A stretch of 64,000 bases of DNA. Source: GCA-003244245 sp963823755 (GTDB lineage Bacteria; Actinomycetota; Actinomycetes; Mycobacteriales; Pseudonocardiaceae). The stretch covers positions 1 through 64,000 of the forward strand of contig CAWGMP010000026.1 of NCBI GenBank assembly GCA_963823755.1. Direction: 5' to 3'. Position numbers and translations under genes: made by a program. This document shows positions 1 through 8,140 of the stretch, one piece after another (within the stretch, counting starts at the first letter, position 1; the number at the start of each line of letters is the position of its first letter). The notes under the pieces were generated by a model. It had not been told where the DNA came from. It made no database searches and saw only the letters and a list, made by a program, of their open reading frames with translations.

Positions 1-1018
1 GCCGAAACGATCAGTGGGTTAGCCGTGACGCAGGCGATCGTAGCGGCGCGGCAGGGGCGGCTCGCCGAGGCGTTTGGCTTCGCCGAACGGGCGAGCCCCG
101 GTTAATCTATTACCGGCACAGGTATCCCAGGCGGGTTCGATTCGTGCCGAAGTCCTCCACCAAATGGGTCGAAACGCCGAGTCTGTGGAGTGGTGTGACC
201 GGGTCGAGCCGGGTGCCACTGCTCGCGGAGAATCGTCCACATTACTTCGACTCTGGAACGTTCGCGGTCAGCGCCTGCTTCGCGCCGGACGGCCCGAAGC
301 AGCGAGCGAACTCTACGTGCAGCTCGAGGAGCTGAGCGGCCGGATTGGTATCGGTGAGCCGTGCTGGATTCCGTGGGCCCGGTACGCTATTACCGCACAT
401 ATCAGCGCCTGCCGAAATTCAGATGCGCGCCGCGTGATCGCCTGGCTGGATCGTAGTGCCGCCCAACTTCCCTGCCGATATCCGCGAATTGCCGCAGCAG
501 CTGGGCGAGCGAGCCTCGTCGAAGCTGAAGGCGACTACGAGACTGCCGAAAAGCATTTCAACTCCGCTCTCGACCTTCACGAACAGGTCCCGTTGCCGCT
601 GGAGCGGGTGGAAACGCTGCTGGGCTACGGGGCGTTCCTGCGGCGGCGTGGACGTCCCTGCCGGGCACGTCCGTTGCTTGCCGAAGCAGCGGAAATTGCC
701 GAAGCCCACCAGGCCGGTTGGCTGGCCGAACAGGTCCGCGAGGAACTCTCGGTGGCGGGTGGCCGGCGCCACCGCAACCGCAGTCACGAGGAGGGGACCA
801 GGTTGACCATGCAGGAACAACGGGTCGCCCGGCTAGCAGCCGCTGGGCACAGCAACAGGGCAATCGCCGGCAAGCTCATCTTATCGGTCAAGACCATCGA
901 ATATCACCTTCAGCAGGTCTATGCAAAGCTCGGGATCAGCTCTCGCCGCCAGCTGATGACCAGACAGCACGACGAAGAAAGATCGTTGGTCGATAGCCCA
1001 AAGTTACTGAGCCCGTGA
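1..1018 (+). pseudogene. LuxR-family regulator, C-terminal part, probably frameshifted
   Basis: The 3' part encodes a classic LuxR/GerE helix-turn-helix: residues starting LTMQEQRVARLAAAGHSNRA, then SVKTIEYHLQQVYAKLGI, just before the stop at 1016-1018. The 200 residues before it are helical, Ala/Leu-rich and TPR-like, as in large ATP-binding LuxR (LAL/MalT-type) regulators. Bases 1-102 read AETISGLAVTQAIVAARQGR... in frame 1, which also looks like this helical region, but that frame stops at 103-105 while the rest continues in frame 2, where stops at 20 and 41 block an upstream extension. This points to a frameshift near 95-105. The 5' end lies outside the window. An alternative is an intact shorter gene using TTG at 74. 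Confidence 0.7.
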
Positions 1019-1669
1019 CGATCGGACCCACTGTTGAGCAGGGGATTCGGTATTCTGAGGCACTAAGTCAAGTCGTTGCTGATGAGAGAGGGAAGATCTG
1101 TCGGTTGTGTCCGTTCACGGGTCCCGTTGAGCTTGGCCGTCGGGGGCGGTCGATCTTGGATGGTGGTGTGTGATCGGTGACGGCACGTCGGGCTCGATCT
1201 CAAGTCGCTGATCGTCGATCATCTGGGTTGGGACCTGTTGGGCTCTCATTAGTCCCCGATCACCCGATTCGTCACCGAAACTGAGCGCTGTACCGAATTT
1301 TCGGATATTGGTTCCGGACTAAGTTCCGGACGCCGCGGGGAAGGATCAGGTCCCCGGCACCCCTGTTTGGATCTTGTCCGTTACTGAGGACTTCCGGACA
1401 AACCCGTGTTGGAGGCCACCGACCGATGACGCACTCCCGAGCTGGGCAAATCCAACCAAAGACGACAATCACAAAGTCGGCTGCATCCGAACGGGAACGT
1501 ACGCCAAGCCCCCTGCACGCCCCCGCAGCACACCCTTACCGACCTGGGAGAACAGCCTCTACCGTACGTTCCCTGTCCGTTGTTGGCCAACCCCTCGTAG
1601 CGATACGTCATGCCCATCAACCAGCTGAACAGCTACCCTTGCCTAGCGACGTCACACATGGGAGCTGAC
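1019..1669. other. Intergenic region without a supported gene
   Basis: About 650 bases separate the LuxR gene from the SnoaL-like gene. No frame here looks like a protein I recognise. The octamer TTCCGGAC occurs three times (1312-1319, 1324-1331, 1392-1399), the first two 12 bases apart, which could be regulator sites but could also be chance in GC-rich DNA. Confidence 0.5.
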
Positions 1670-2072
1670 ATGAGTAAAATTCTTGAGACCTACCAGCTGC
1701 TCCGCCGGATACTAGACGGCGGCGAACACGATCGGCTGCCCGAGGTCCTCGACGACGATATTGTCGAGAACTGCCTTGGTCTGACCGGCTGGACGCGCGG
1801 TATCGATACCGCGATGGCCAATTTCAACGCCGGGTACGGAGCTGCATTCACGGACTTCGAGGTGTCCATCGATCACGTCGTGGAGACGTCGGACGAACTC
1901 GTTGCGCGGGGACAGGTGACCGCGACACACCGGGGTACGTTCCTGGGTGTCCAGGCCACTTATCGTCGAGTGTCCTGGGATTACGTGGACCTGTGTCGCG
2001 CAGGCAAGGACGGACGGTTCGTGTGGCGCATGTTCGTCACGGACTGGAATGTCGTGCGTCTGCGCCTGCTGG
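1670..2072 (+). pseudogene. SnoaL-like (NTF2-fold) protein, 5' fragment, interrupted by ISAs1 element
   Basis: ATG at 1670 follows GGAG at 1661-1664. The 134 residues (MSKILETYQLLRRILDGGEH..., then ...FVWRMFVTDWNVVRLRLL) resemble SnoaL-like polyketide cyclase/ester cyclase proteins of the NTF2-like cone fold. Members are small alpha+beta proteins with hydrolytic, cyclase or binding roles, and the substrate cannot be read from this sequence. The frame is broken by an insertion at 2073. Removing the insertion and one copy of the target duplication joins this piece in frame to 6588-6721, giving a 178-residue protein. With the element in place a read-through product would run to the stop at 2153-2155 with foreign residues. 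Confidence 0.75.
2063..2072 (+). repeat. Target-site duplication, left copy
   Basis: CGCCTGCTGG lies directly before the left inverted repeat and recurs exactly at 6578-6587 directly after the right one. Ten bases fits the 8-10 bp duplications known for the ISAs1 family. Confidence 0.9.
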
Positions 2073-2090
2073 CAGGGTTGCGTCAAAGTC
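2073..2090 (+). repeat. ISAs1 left inverted repeat
   Basis: CAGGGTTGCGTCAAAGTC pairs with the reverse complement of 6559-6577 (CAGGGTCATCGTCAAAGTC) over 6 + 10 bases, with a small mismatch/indel region between. Confidence 0.85.
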
Positions 2091-4432
2091 ACGTGATCAT
2101 GGTTGGGTGGTGCGGAGACACGCCGGGACTGGCGTTTTCGCGTCCGGGCTGGTAGTTGTAGTGGGTGGCTGTGGCGGGTGTGGTGGTGCGGCCGATCTTT
2201 GTGGATGAGGTTGGTCGTTTCAACGCTGTCTTGAGGGAGCATCACTGGCTTGGGCATCGGTTGACCGGTCAGGTCTTGCGTTATGTCGCGGTGCTCGACG
2301 GTGAGTGGGTCGCGGTGGCTGGGTTTGGGTCCGCGGTGTTGTCGTGTCGGGCCCGGGATGAGTTTGTGGGGTGGTCGCGGGAGCAGCAGTACGCGCGGTT
2401 GAGGCATGTCGCGAACAATCAGCGGTTTTGTGTGCTGCCCGCGGGGCGGCGGCCCAACCTCGCCTCCGCGGTGCTCTCGCGGGTGCTGGCCCGCCTGAGT
2501 ACCGACTACCTGTCCGCCTATGGGCACCGGGTGCTCGCGGTGGAGACGTTCACCGATCCCGCCCGGCACACCGGCGCCTGCTATGCGGCCGCGAACTTCA
2601 CGCAGGTCGGGTCCACGCTCGGGTACTCCCGCTCCGCGGGTGCTTATCACCATCACGGAAACCCCAAGCGGGTGTGGATGTACCCCCTGCACCGGGACGC
2701 GAGCGGCATCTTGTCCGCCACGTTTCCTCACCCGCTGCTGATCGGTAAGGACGATCACGTGGCTGATGTGAACACTCTGGAGCTGGGCGGGGCGGGCGGG
2801 CTGCTCGACGCGCTGCGCGAACTGAGCGACCCGCGCAGCAAGCGAGGCATCCGCCACCAGATCGCGTCCACTCTGACGATGGTCGCTGCCGCGACGATCA
2901 GCGGCGTGTCGTAGTTTCCGGTCGGTCGCGGACTATGTCGCTGACCTGCCCCCCGATGCGCTGGCCCGGTTAGGCGCCCGGCGCCACCCGGTCACCGGAG
3001 GCCCGGTAGCGCCCAGCGAGGCCACGATCCGGCGCACCGTCAAAGACGTCGATGCCGATGAGGCGGACACGATCGTCGGGACCTGGTTGCACGCGAAAGT
3101 GATGGCGGGGGTCGTGACCCCGAAAGCCTGGCGGGGCCTGGCACTGGATGGCAAGACACTCAAAGGTGCCTGGGAGGAACTCGACACCGGAGCGGGCAAG
3201 GTCCGCTTGTTCTCCGCGCTCACCCACGCTGAAGGCGTCGTGGTCGCCCCAGCGGAAAATCCCCGACAACACCGGGGAACAAGCCCAGATGATCCCCCTG
3301 CTCGACCAGGTCGCAGGTGCCCAACCCAACGGTCAGGCGCCGGGTGACCTGTCGGGGATCGTGGTCACCGCCGACGCGCTGCACGTCCACCGGAGCAACG
3401 TGGAGCAGATCCTGGCCCGAAACGGGGAGTACGTCCTCACCGTGAAACGCAACCAACCGATCCTGCATAACAGCATCAAGGCCCTGTTCGCGGACCCGGA
3501 CGGGTCTTTTCCCCCCTCACCACGTCACGTTTGACCGCGGCCACGGCCGCGACGAGATCCGGTCGATCACCACCACCGCACACGTCGCGGACCTGAACTT
3601 CCCCGGCGTCTACCAGGCCTGGGCGATCACCCGCGAGGTGCCCGACCTGCCCGGCAACCCACTACGCAAGCGCAACGAGACCGTGTACGGCATCACCAGC
3701 CTCACCACCTACCAAGCCAACCCCGCCGACGTCTTGGACTTCAACCGCGGACATTGGGGAATAGAGGTGCGACATGAGGTCGCACTGTGTGAGTGAGATA
3801 ACCGAAATGGAGGGTCGATTTGATCGACGGTTAGCTCCGAGTGAGTGCTCAACGCTCGTCCCCGCTCCTGGCATGCGTCGCTGGTAACGGTGGGGTGTGA
3901 AGCCCGGGAGGAAGCCCAAGGACCGGTGTTCCATCCATTGGTCACAGGCGAGGGGAAGACCGGAAGGGTGAATAAAGTGAACCCCTGTAAGCCTCGTTAC
4001 CCAGAACTCCGGGAGATGGGAAGTCGCACCGGGGAACAGGACCCGCCGTTGGGAGGTGGCAGTGGTGGCTGAAGTTTCGATGTCGGCCATGAGAGCACCA
4101 CGGTCCCGGGGTATAGGGGGCGCCCGACACCGGTCGCGTCTCACCAGTGCGGAACATGGAAACCCCGTCACGGTCCGGTGGACACGACCAGCCGCCGGTA
4201 GGCTGACCGCGAGGGAAGCGGATACCCGTGGCGGGAACAGGACGACTCAAGAAGCAAACGGCGACAGCCGAAAGGCAACAGGAAAGCGAAGGCACATGAC
4301 CGTACCCTCCCCACCGCGGTCGCACTCGTATAACTGGTCGCATACCAGGCCGGGTGCCTGGGGCCCGAAAGGGAGCTGACGTGAGCCGGGTGGCCCTTTG
4401 ACGACTCAAGGCCAACGACACGCTGGAACCAT

Positions 4433-6214
4433 ATGGACAAGTTAGGCACCACGACGCAGGACGCGACGGTCGTCATGGCCGATATCGCGGCGCTCGATGC
4501 GGGCGGCGACGTGGCGAACGGACCAGAGGACCTGCTCGACTGGGACGCCATCGACTGGCGTGACCAGGAAACGCAGGTACAGCGACTACGGCAACGGATC
4601 TTCAAGGCGACGCAGGCATGCGACCACAAACAGGTCCGCAATCTGCAGAAGCTGATGCTGCGCAGCCGAGCTAACACGCTGGTCAGCGTGCGTCGGGTGA
4701 GCCAGCACAACACCGGCCGTCACACCGCAGGCGTAGACAAGCAGGTCGCTCTGACCTCGCGCGCGCGGACTGGCTTGGCGATGCGTCTGCACCGCCAAGC
4801 GGGACCGAGCCAAGCACTGCCGGTGCGACGGGTGTACATACCCAAGAAAGGCGGAAAACGCCCGCTCGGGATTCCAGTTATCGCCGACCGCGCCCAGCAA
4901 CAACGGGTCCGTAACGCTCTGGAGCCAGAGTGGGAGGCACGGCTGGACCCGAAGCAATACGGGTTCCGGCCGGGCCGCGGATGCCACGACGCGATCGAGA
5001 TGATCCACAGAGCGCTCGCAGCGAAGAACGCGAAACGCGATTGGGTGCTCGACGCAGACCTGACATCCGCATTCGACAGGATCGACCACAACTTTCTGCT
5101 AGAACGGATCGGGACGTTCCCAGCCAAGGAACAGATCCGGGCCTGGTTGAAAGCTGGAGTGGTCGATCAGGGCCGGTACTCTCCGACCACCGAGGGGACC
5201 CCTCAAGGCGGAGTGATTTCCCCGCTGCTACTGAACATCGCGTTACAAGGAATGGAAGAAGCCGCTGGAGTCAGATACGACTCACGCGGCTACGTGAAAC
5301 TTGGATGCCCGACCGTGATCACCTATGCGGACGATTTTGTGGCCTTGTGCCACAGTCGCGAGCAAGCCGAGACGGTCCAGGCGCGGATCAGTGCGTGGCT
5401 GAAGGACAGAGGTCTGTCCCTGAACAGGGAGAAGACTCGGATCGGTCGGATCGACGACGGATTCAACTTTCTGTCCTTCACCATTCGCCGCTACCACGTC
5501 CAGAGTGGCACCAAGGTTCTCACCAAACCGAGCCGTGACACGCTCCAGAAGATCCGGCGGAGAAACGCCGCAGAACTGCGCTCCCTCCGTGGCGCAAGTC
5601 CCATCGAGGTGATCAACACGATGAACCCGATCATCCGAGGGCAGGCGAACTATTTCCGGCCCGGGGCGTCCAAGAAGGCCTACCAAGCCCTGGACGACCA
5701 CCTATGGCAACACCTCCACAAGTGGGCCCGCCGCAGGCACCCCAAGAAGAACCGAAAGTGGGTTGTCTCCCGCTACTTCGGCTCGTTCCACCCGACCAGG
5801 CGCAACAAATGGGTCTACGGCGACCGGCAGACCGGCGCCTACCTCCACCACTACGCCTGGACGAAGATCGTCCGGCACGTCCCGGTCATCAGCAGACACT
5901 CACCCGACGACCCTGCCCTGGCCCGATACTGGGCCGACCGGCGACGAAAACGCAAACCCCCACAACTGGCCCCGTCCTGGCAACACGCCTTGCGCAACCA
6001 GCACGGACAATGCCCACTATGTGGGGAACCACTGCTGTTCACCGACCGCCTACCCGACTCCCTCCACCAGTGGGAAACCTGGTTCGCGGCCGTCCGAAAG
6101 GCGATGACCCGCCAGGCCATCACCGAACACAGCAACCGGACGACACACCGCCTCGTACACGCCCACTGCGGCCGACATCACCCAGACGACAAACCGCAAA
6201 GCCCGGACCAGTAG
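4433..6214 (+). CDS. ltrA: Group II intron reverse transcriptase/maturase with HNH-like endonuclease
   Basis: This is a 593-residue, apparently intact intron-encoded protein that splices and mobilises the surrounding intron by target-primed reverse transcription. Reading from the N terminus: an RT-0/RT domain with YIPKKGGKRPLGIP, YGFRPGRGCHDAI, DLTSAFDRIDH, EGTPQGGVISPL and the catalytic YADD at residues 298-301; the X/maturase thumb region (about 375-470, with MNPIIRGQANYF); then a Cys/His-rich tail (CPLCGEP near 526 and a terminal HAHCGRHH) of the HNH endonuclease type. The second histidine layout of HNH is not fully canonical. The ATG follows the domain I-III region at the expected place and the stop lies 32 bases before domain V. 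The intact frame contrasts with the broken transposase around it. Confidence 0.95.
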   Translation: MDKLGTTTQDATVVMADIAALDAGGDVANGPEDLLDWDAIDWRDQETQVQRLRQRIFKATQACDHKQVRNLQKLMLRSRANTLVSVRRVSQHNTGRHTAGVDKQVALTSRARTGLAMRLHRQAGPSQALPVRRVYIPKKGGKRPLGIPVIADRAQQQRVRNALEPEWEARLDPKQYGFRPGRGCHDAIEMIHRALAAKNAKRDWVLDADLTSAFDRIDHNFLLERIGTFPAKEQIRAWLKAGVVDQGRYSPTTEGTPQGGVISPLLLNIALQGMEEAAGVRYDSRGYVKLGCPTVITYADDFVALCHSREQAETVQARISAWLKDRGLSLNREKTRIGRIDDGFNFLSFTIRRYHVQSGTKVLTKPSRDTLQKIRRRNAAELRSLRGASPIEVINTMNPIIRGQANYFRPGASKKAYQALDDHLWQHLHKWARRRHPKKNRKWVVSRYFGSFHPTRRNKWVYGDRQTGAYLHHYAWTKIVRHVPVISRHSPDDPALARYWADRRRKRKPPQLAPSWQHALRNQHGQCPLCGEPLLFTDRLPDSLHQWETWFAAVRKAMTRQAITEHSNRTTHRLVHAHCGRHHPDDKPQSPDQ

Positions 6215-6246
6215 AACAGATGCCTGCCCGCCCACGCGGGCTGCTT

Positions 6247-6281
6247 GAGCCGTGTGCCGCGACGAGTGGCCCGCACGGTTC
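6247..6281 (+). other. Group II intron domain V
   Basis: GAGCCGTGTGCCGCG...CGCACGGTTC folds into the short conserved hairpin of domain V: GAGCCGTG pairs with CGCACGGTTC around a GACGAG-like loop. This is the most conserved catalytic RNA element of group II introns. Confidence 0.9.
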
Positions 6282-6322
6282 TGAGGGGGGCGCGGCGCAG
6301 TGATGCGCCGCGCCTACCCGAC
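6282..6322 (+). other. Group II intron domain VI with bulged branch adenosine
   Basis: GCGCGGCGCA pairs with TGCGCCGCGC across a GTGA loop, and GGG pairs with CCC beyond a bulged A at 6316. That A is seven bases from the 3' splice site, where the lariat branch point is expected. Confidence 0.85.
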
Positions 6323-6558
6323 AACCGCGAGCACCATGTCCGCGACGTCACCTTCGACGAAGACCGATCCCAAGTCCGGACCGGCTCCTCCCCACAAATC
6401 ATGGCCACCATGAGAAACATCGCGATCAGCCTCCTCCGCCTCGCCGGCTGGACCAACATCAAACAAGCCACCGAGAAAATGGGCCGCCGCCTAGACCAAG
6501 TCCTCAACCTCCTGGGCGTCTGACCAGCGAACAAGGAAGGAGGTGATCACCACGACAC

Positions 6559-6577
6559 GACTTTGACGATGACCCTG
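6559..6577 (-). repeat. ISAs1 right inverted repeat
   Basis: The reverse complement reads CAGGGTCATCGTCAAAGTC, matching the left end at 2073-2090 with a small gap. Confidence 0.85.
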
Positions 6578-6587
6578 CGCCTGCTGG
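6578..6587 (+). repeat. Target-site duplication, right copy
   Basis: CGCCTGCTGG is identical to 2063-2072 and directly abuts the right inverted repeat. Confidence 0.9.
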
Positions 6588-6721
6588 GACAGGCCCCGGA
6601 CCTTCCGGTCGAACCGTCGACGCGCGCCGTCCAGGCCGAACTCGCCGCCGCCGAACAAGTGACCTCACCTCACGCGCCGTCCCGCTCGACGGCGCGCGGA
6701 TCTCTTACCGAGGGGAAATAA
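6588..6721 (+). pseudogene. SnoaL-like protein, 3' fragment
   Basis: This is the continuation of the gene at 1670-2072 after removal of the element: g2072 joined to ga6588 gives a Gly codon, then QAPDLPVEPSTRAVQAELAA and on to the stop TAA at 6719-6721. The 44 residues keep the frame and the high-GC codon use of the 5' part, so the disruption looks recent compared with the decay inside the transposase. Confidence 0.75.
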
Positions 6722-7562
6722 CCCCATGATCCGCGAGTTGTCTGAGGGCCACTGATAAGAACGGCCCGACCAAGTGGCTTGCCCACAGGAAGCGGGTTTT
6801 CAGCTAACAGCCCGTCAAGGAGTTCCAGCACGGCAACCGCTACCGCCTCCGGCGACCTTTCAGCCGAAGCACGCCGCGCCGCAGGCTGGACCCGAACGTC
6901 GAACCGCCCGGCCGAGTGCCCGCTCATGTTCCTACGCGGCGACGAGCAAGGTCAGCGCGCAACTGGACGACGGTCGCGCATCGCTGAGCGGCCGGGTAGC
7001 CCAGCTCAGAGACGACTAGACATGGCACGAGACGGCCTAGCCGCCGCACGGGACGGATGAGACCCGCCGACCGCGGGCGAGCGGGCGGGCATGCAGTGGG
7101 GGGAGTGATCGTGTCACATAGCGACCCAATGCACCAGCGCAGGTGCCGGAACCCTGATGAGAGCCCAGCGCGCGCACCTCAGTTTCAATCAAGATCATTG
7201 TTTGGGAAGAACCAACCGTGGTCACCGCGGCTCATTCTTCCCAAACAGTGATCACTCTCCACCAGCCCGGTGCCCGAGGTCACCACCGCTGACCGTTCAG
7301 CGATCATGGCGTTACCCTGGCATGTCCCGGCGCTGCCTCGGCAGGATCGGCGGCTACACCTCGGACGGCGCCTGCGGAGAGCCGTGGCACGCCGGACCGG
7401 GGCACCCGCGGCGGATAACAGCCACAGGTCTAGGCAGCGTTGCGAGACGATGTCATCGATATCGACGCGGGCGTGTCATACCGCCGAGCCCGAACTCGGC
7501 CACCAGATACCTCGTACCGCGGGCAAATGATCACCTCGCACGGCGTCAGCCTGCCAAGCCGG
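6722..7562. other. Intergenic region with hairpins, no supported gene
   Basis: About 840 bases contain open frames in several registers but none with recognisable protein features. A short stretch (about 6955-7060) reads AQLDDGRASLSGRVAQLRDD and could be a leftover coiled-coil fragment, but nothing before or after supports a gene. Two strong inverted repeats are listed separately. Confidence 0.5.
7193..7253. repeat. 19-bp inverted repeat, hairpin
   Basis: GATCATTGTTTGGGAAGAA (7193-7211) pairs with TTCTTCCCAAACAGTGATC (7235-7253) at 18 of 19 positions around a 23-base loop that itself holds a short GC palindrome. It is AT-richer than its surroundings and has no U-tract, so it may be an element end, an operator or a structured RNA. 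Confidence 0.7.
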
Positions 7563-7585
7563 TCATACCGCCTCGGCAGGCTGAC
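7545..7585 (-). terminator. Hairpin overlapping the stop codon of the 102-aa gene
   Basis: GTCAGCCTGCC (7545-7555) and GGCAGGCTGAC (7575-7585) form a perfect 11-bp stem with a 19-base loop. The stop codon of the minus-strand gene at 7563-7871 lies in the loop. There is no U-tract, as is common for actinobacterial terminators. Confidence 0.55.
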
Positions 7586-7871
7586 GGACGATGGGGCTGG
7601 CACCTGCCCGAGGCTGGGGAACGACCTGGGCGGCTGGCTTGCCCTCTGGCGTCGTGGGGCGGGCCGCGGGATGCTCGACCAGAGCGAGCACGCGGGAGGC
7701 CATGAACCGGGCGGTGCGAACCGGTGTGCCGCCACGGGTGACCTCGGTGACCTCCACGATGCCGCGCCCGTGGGTGATCTCCACCCGCCGACCGTTGCGG
7801 GTGGCCTCGATCTGGTAGGTCAGGGTGGTGCCGCCGGCGTCGATGACAATCTCGGTTCGATCGCCCTTCAT
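7563..7871 (-). CDS. Conserved small hypothetical protein
   Basis: The product is 102 residues starting MKGDRTEIVIDAGGTTLTYQ, with GRRVEITHGRGIVEVTEVTR and RTARFMASRVLALVEHP. The ATG at 7869-7871 follows AAGGACGG. The N-terminal 70 residues look like a compact beta-rich domain with an alternating hydrophobic pattern, and the C-terminal 30 are Pro/Ala-rich and probably disordered. There is no signal peptide or membrane segment. I do not recognise a function. The neighbouring urt operon also runs on the minus strand but ends 270 bases upstream, so a link to urea transport is not shown. Confidence 0.7.
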   Translation of the reverse strand: MKGDRTEIVIDAGGTTLTYQIEATRNGRRVEITHGRGIVEVTEVTRGGTPVRTARFMASRVLALVEHPAARPTTPEGKPAAQVVPQPRAGASPIVRQPAEAV

Positions 7872-8140
7872 GACTTGCCGTCCTTACGTTCACCGGAAGT
7901 GAGCAGGGTCCGGACCGAGCGCGCTGGTCGCCTCTCGGCGAGGGGCGCACTGCGGCTTCAGCCGAACGATCATCCGCAGTGGCGGAGAATGTGGACCCGG
8001 GGACACAACCCACCCGGCCCGGACTTTCCCTACAACCACCCGCATCCCCGGACCATTCCCGGCTCGCCCGCGCTGAGCGAGCTCACGGGGGTGAACGAGG
8101 TACTGGTAACCCCGATGGATGCGCCAAGACCGGTTGTATC

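Larger units (their letters stand above)
3767..6322 (+). mobile_element. Group II intron
   Basis: The 5' end is GTGCGAC (3767-3773), the canonical group II start, and the 3' end is CTACCCGAC (ends 6322), matching the AY rule. Domain V (6247-6281) and domain VI (6282-6322) precede the 3' end, and the structured 5' part (domain I and following) is 3767-4432. A reverse transcriptase/maturase lies inside the RNA in the usual domain IV position. Exon joining restores HWGIE-NREHH in the transposase, which fixes both boundaries to the base. The RT style (GTPQGGVISPLL, then NIAL.GMEEA) suggests the chloroplast-like (CL) lineage, but this is inference. I could not identify a convincing EBS1 for the exon sequence ATAGAG by eye. 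Confidence 0.93.
2165..6523 (+). pseudogene. DruA-ISAs1 fusion transposase, frameshifted and split by group II intron
   Basis: Residues 1-180 (2165-2700) match the DruA/DUF4338 fold (HHWLGHRLTG, LRYVAVLDGEW, VANNQRFCVLP, AVETFTDPARHTGACYAAAN). The ISAs1 transposase part follows: LLDALRELSDPRSKRG at about 2800, LALDGKTLKGAWEE, VVTADALHVHRSN, VLTVKRNQP, FNRGHWGIE at 3740-3766, then NREHHVRDVTFDEDRSQVRT after the intron, ending LDQVLNLLGV at 6523. The frame shifts three times: near 2911 (one extra T), near 3255 (A-run of GGAAAATCCC) and near 3511-3517 (C-run). The catalytic Asp/Glu motifs are present but spread over three frames. The intron splits the gene exactly between GAG and AAC. The IS is probably not self-mobile unless these indels are sequencing errors. 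Confidence 0.88.
2073..6577 (+). mobile_element. ISAs1-family insertion sequence with DruA-domain transposase, carrying a group II intron
   Basis: The element is 4505 bp, or 1949 bp without the intron at 3767-6322. Its ends are imperfect inverted repeats starting CAGGGT and sharing CGTCAAAGTC. It is flanked by the exact 10-bp duplication CGCCTGCTGG. It carries one transposase gene, now frameshifted. It is inserted in a SnoaL-like gene, whose frame is restored when the element is excised on paper. The IS family is assigned from the transposase motifs, the end sequence and the duplication length together. Confidence 0.9.

Noticed and set aside
120..145. GGGTTCGATTC as a tRNA T-arm
   Set aside because: No acceptor, D or anticodon arms can be paired around it and it lies in a coding region.
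1712..2857. 381-codon minus-strand frame antisense to the SnoaL-like gene and IS left part
   Set aside because: It runs opposite to two recognised coding regions and crosses the IS boundary; the residues show only mirrored codon bias.
3767..4432. Small frames in the first 660 bases of the intron
   Set aside because: This is structured intron RNA (domain I and following); the frames are incidental.
7430..7735. Minus-strand 101-codon frame and plus-strand 7440-8228 frame around the 102-aa gene
   Set aside because: Both overlap the better supported gene at 7563-7871 and lack ribosome-binding sites or domain features.
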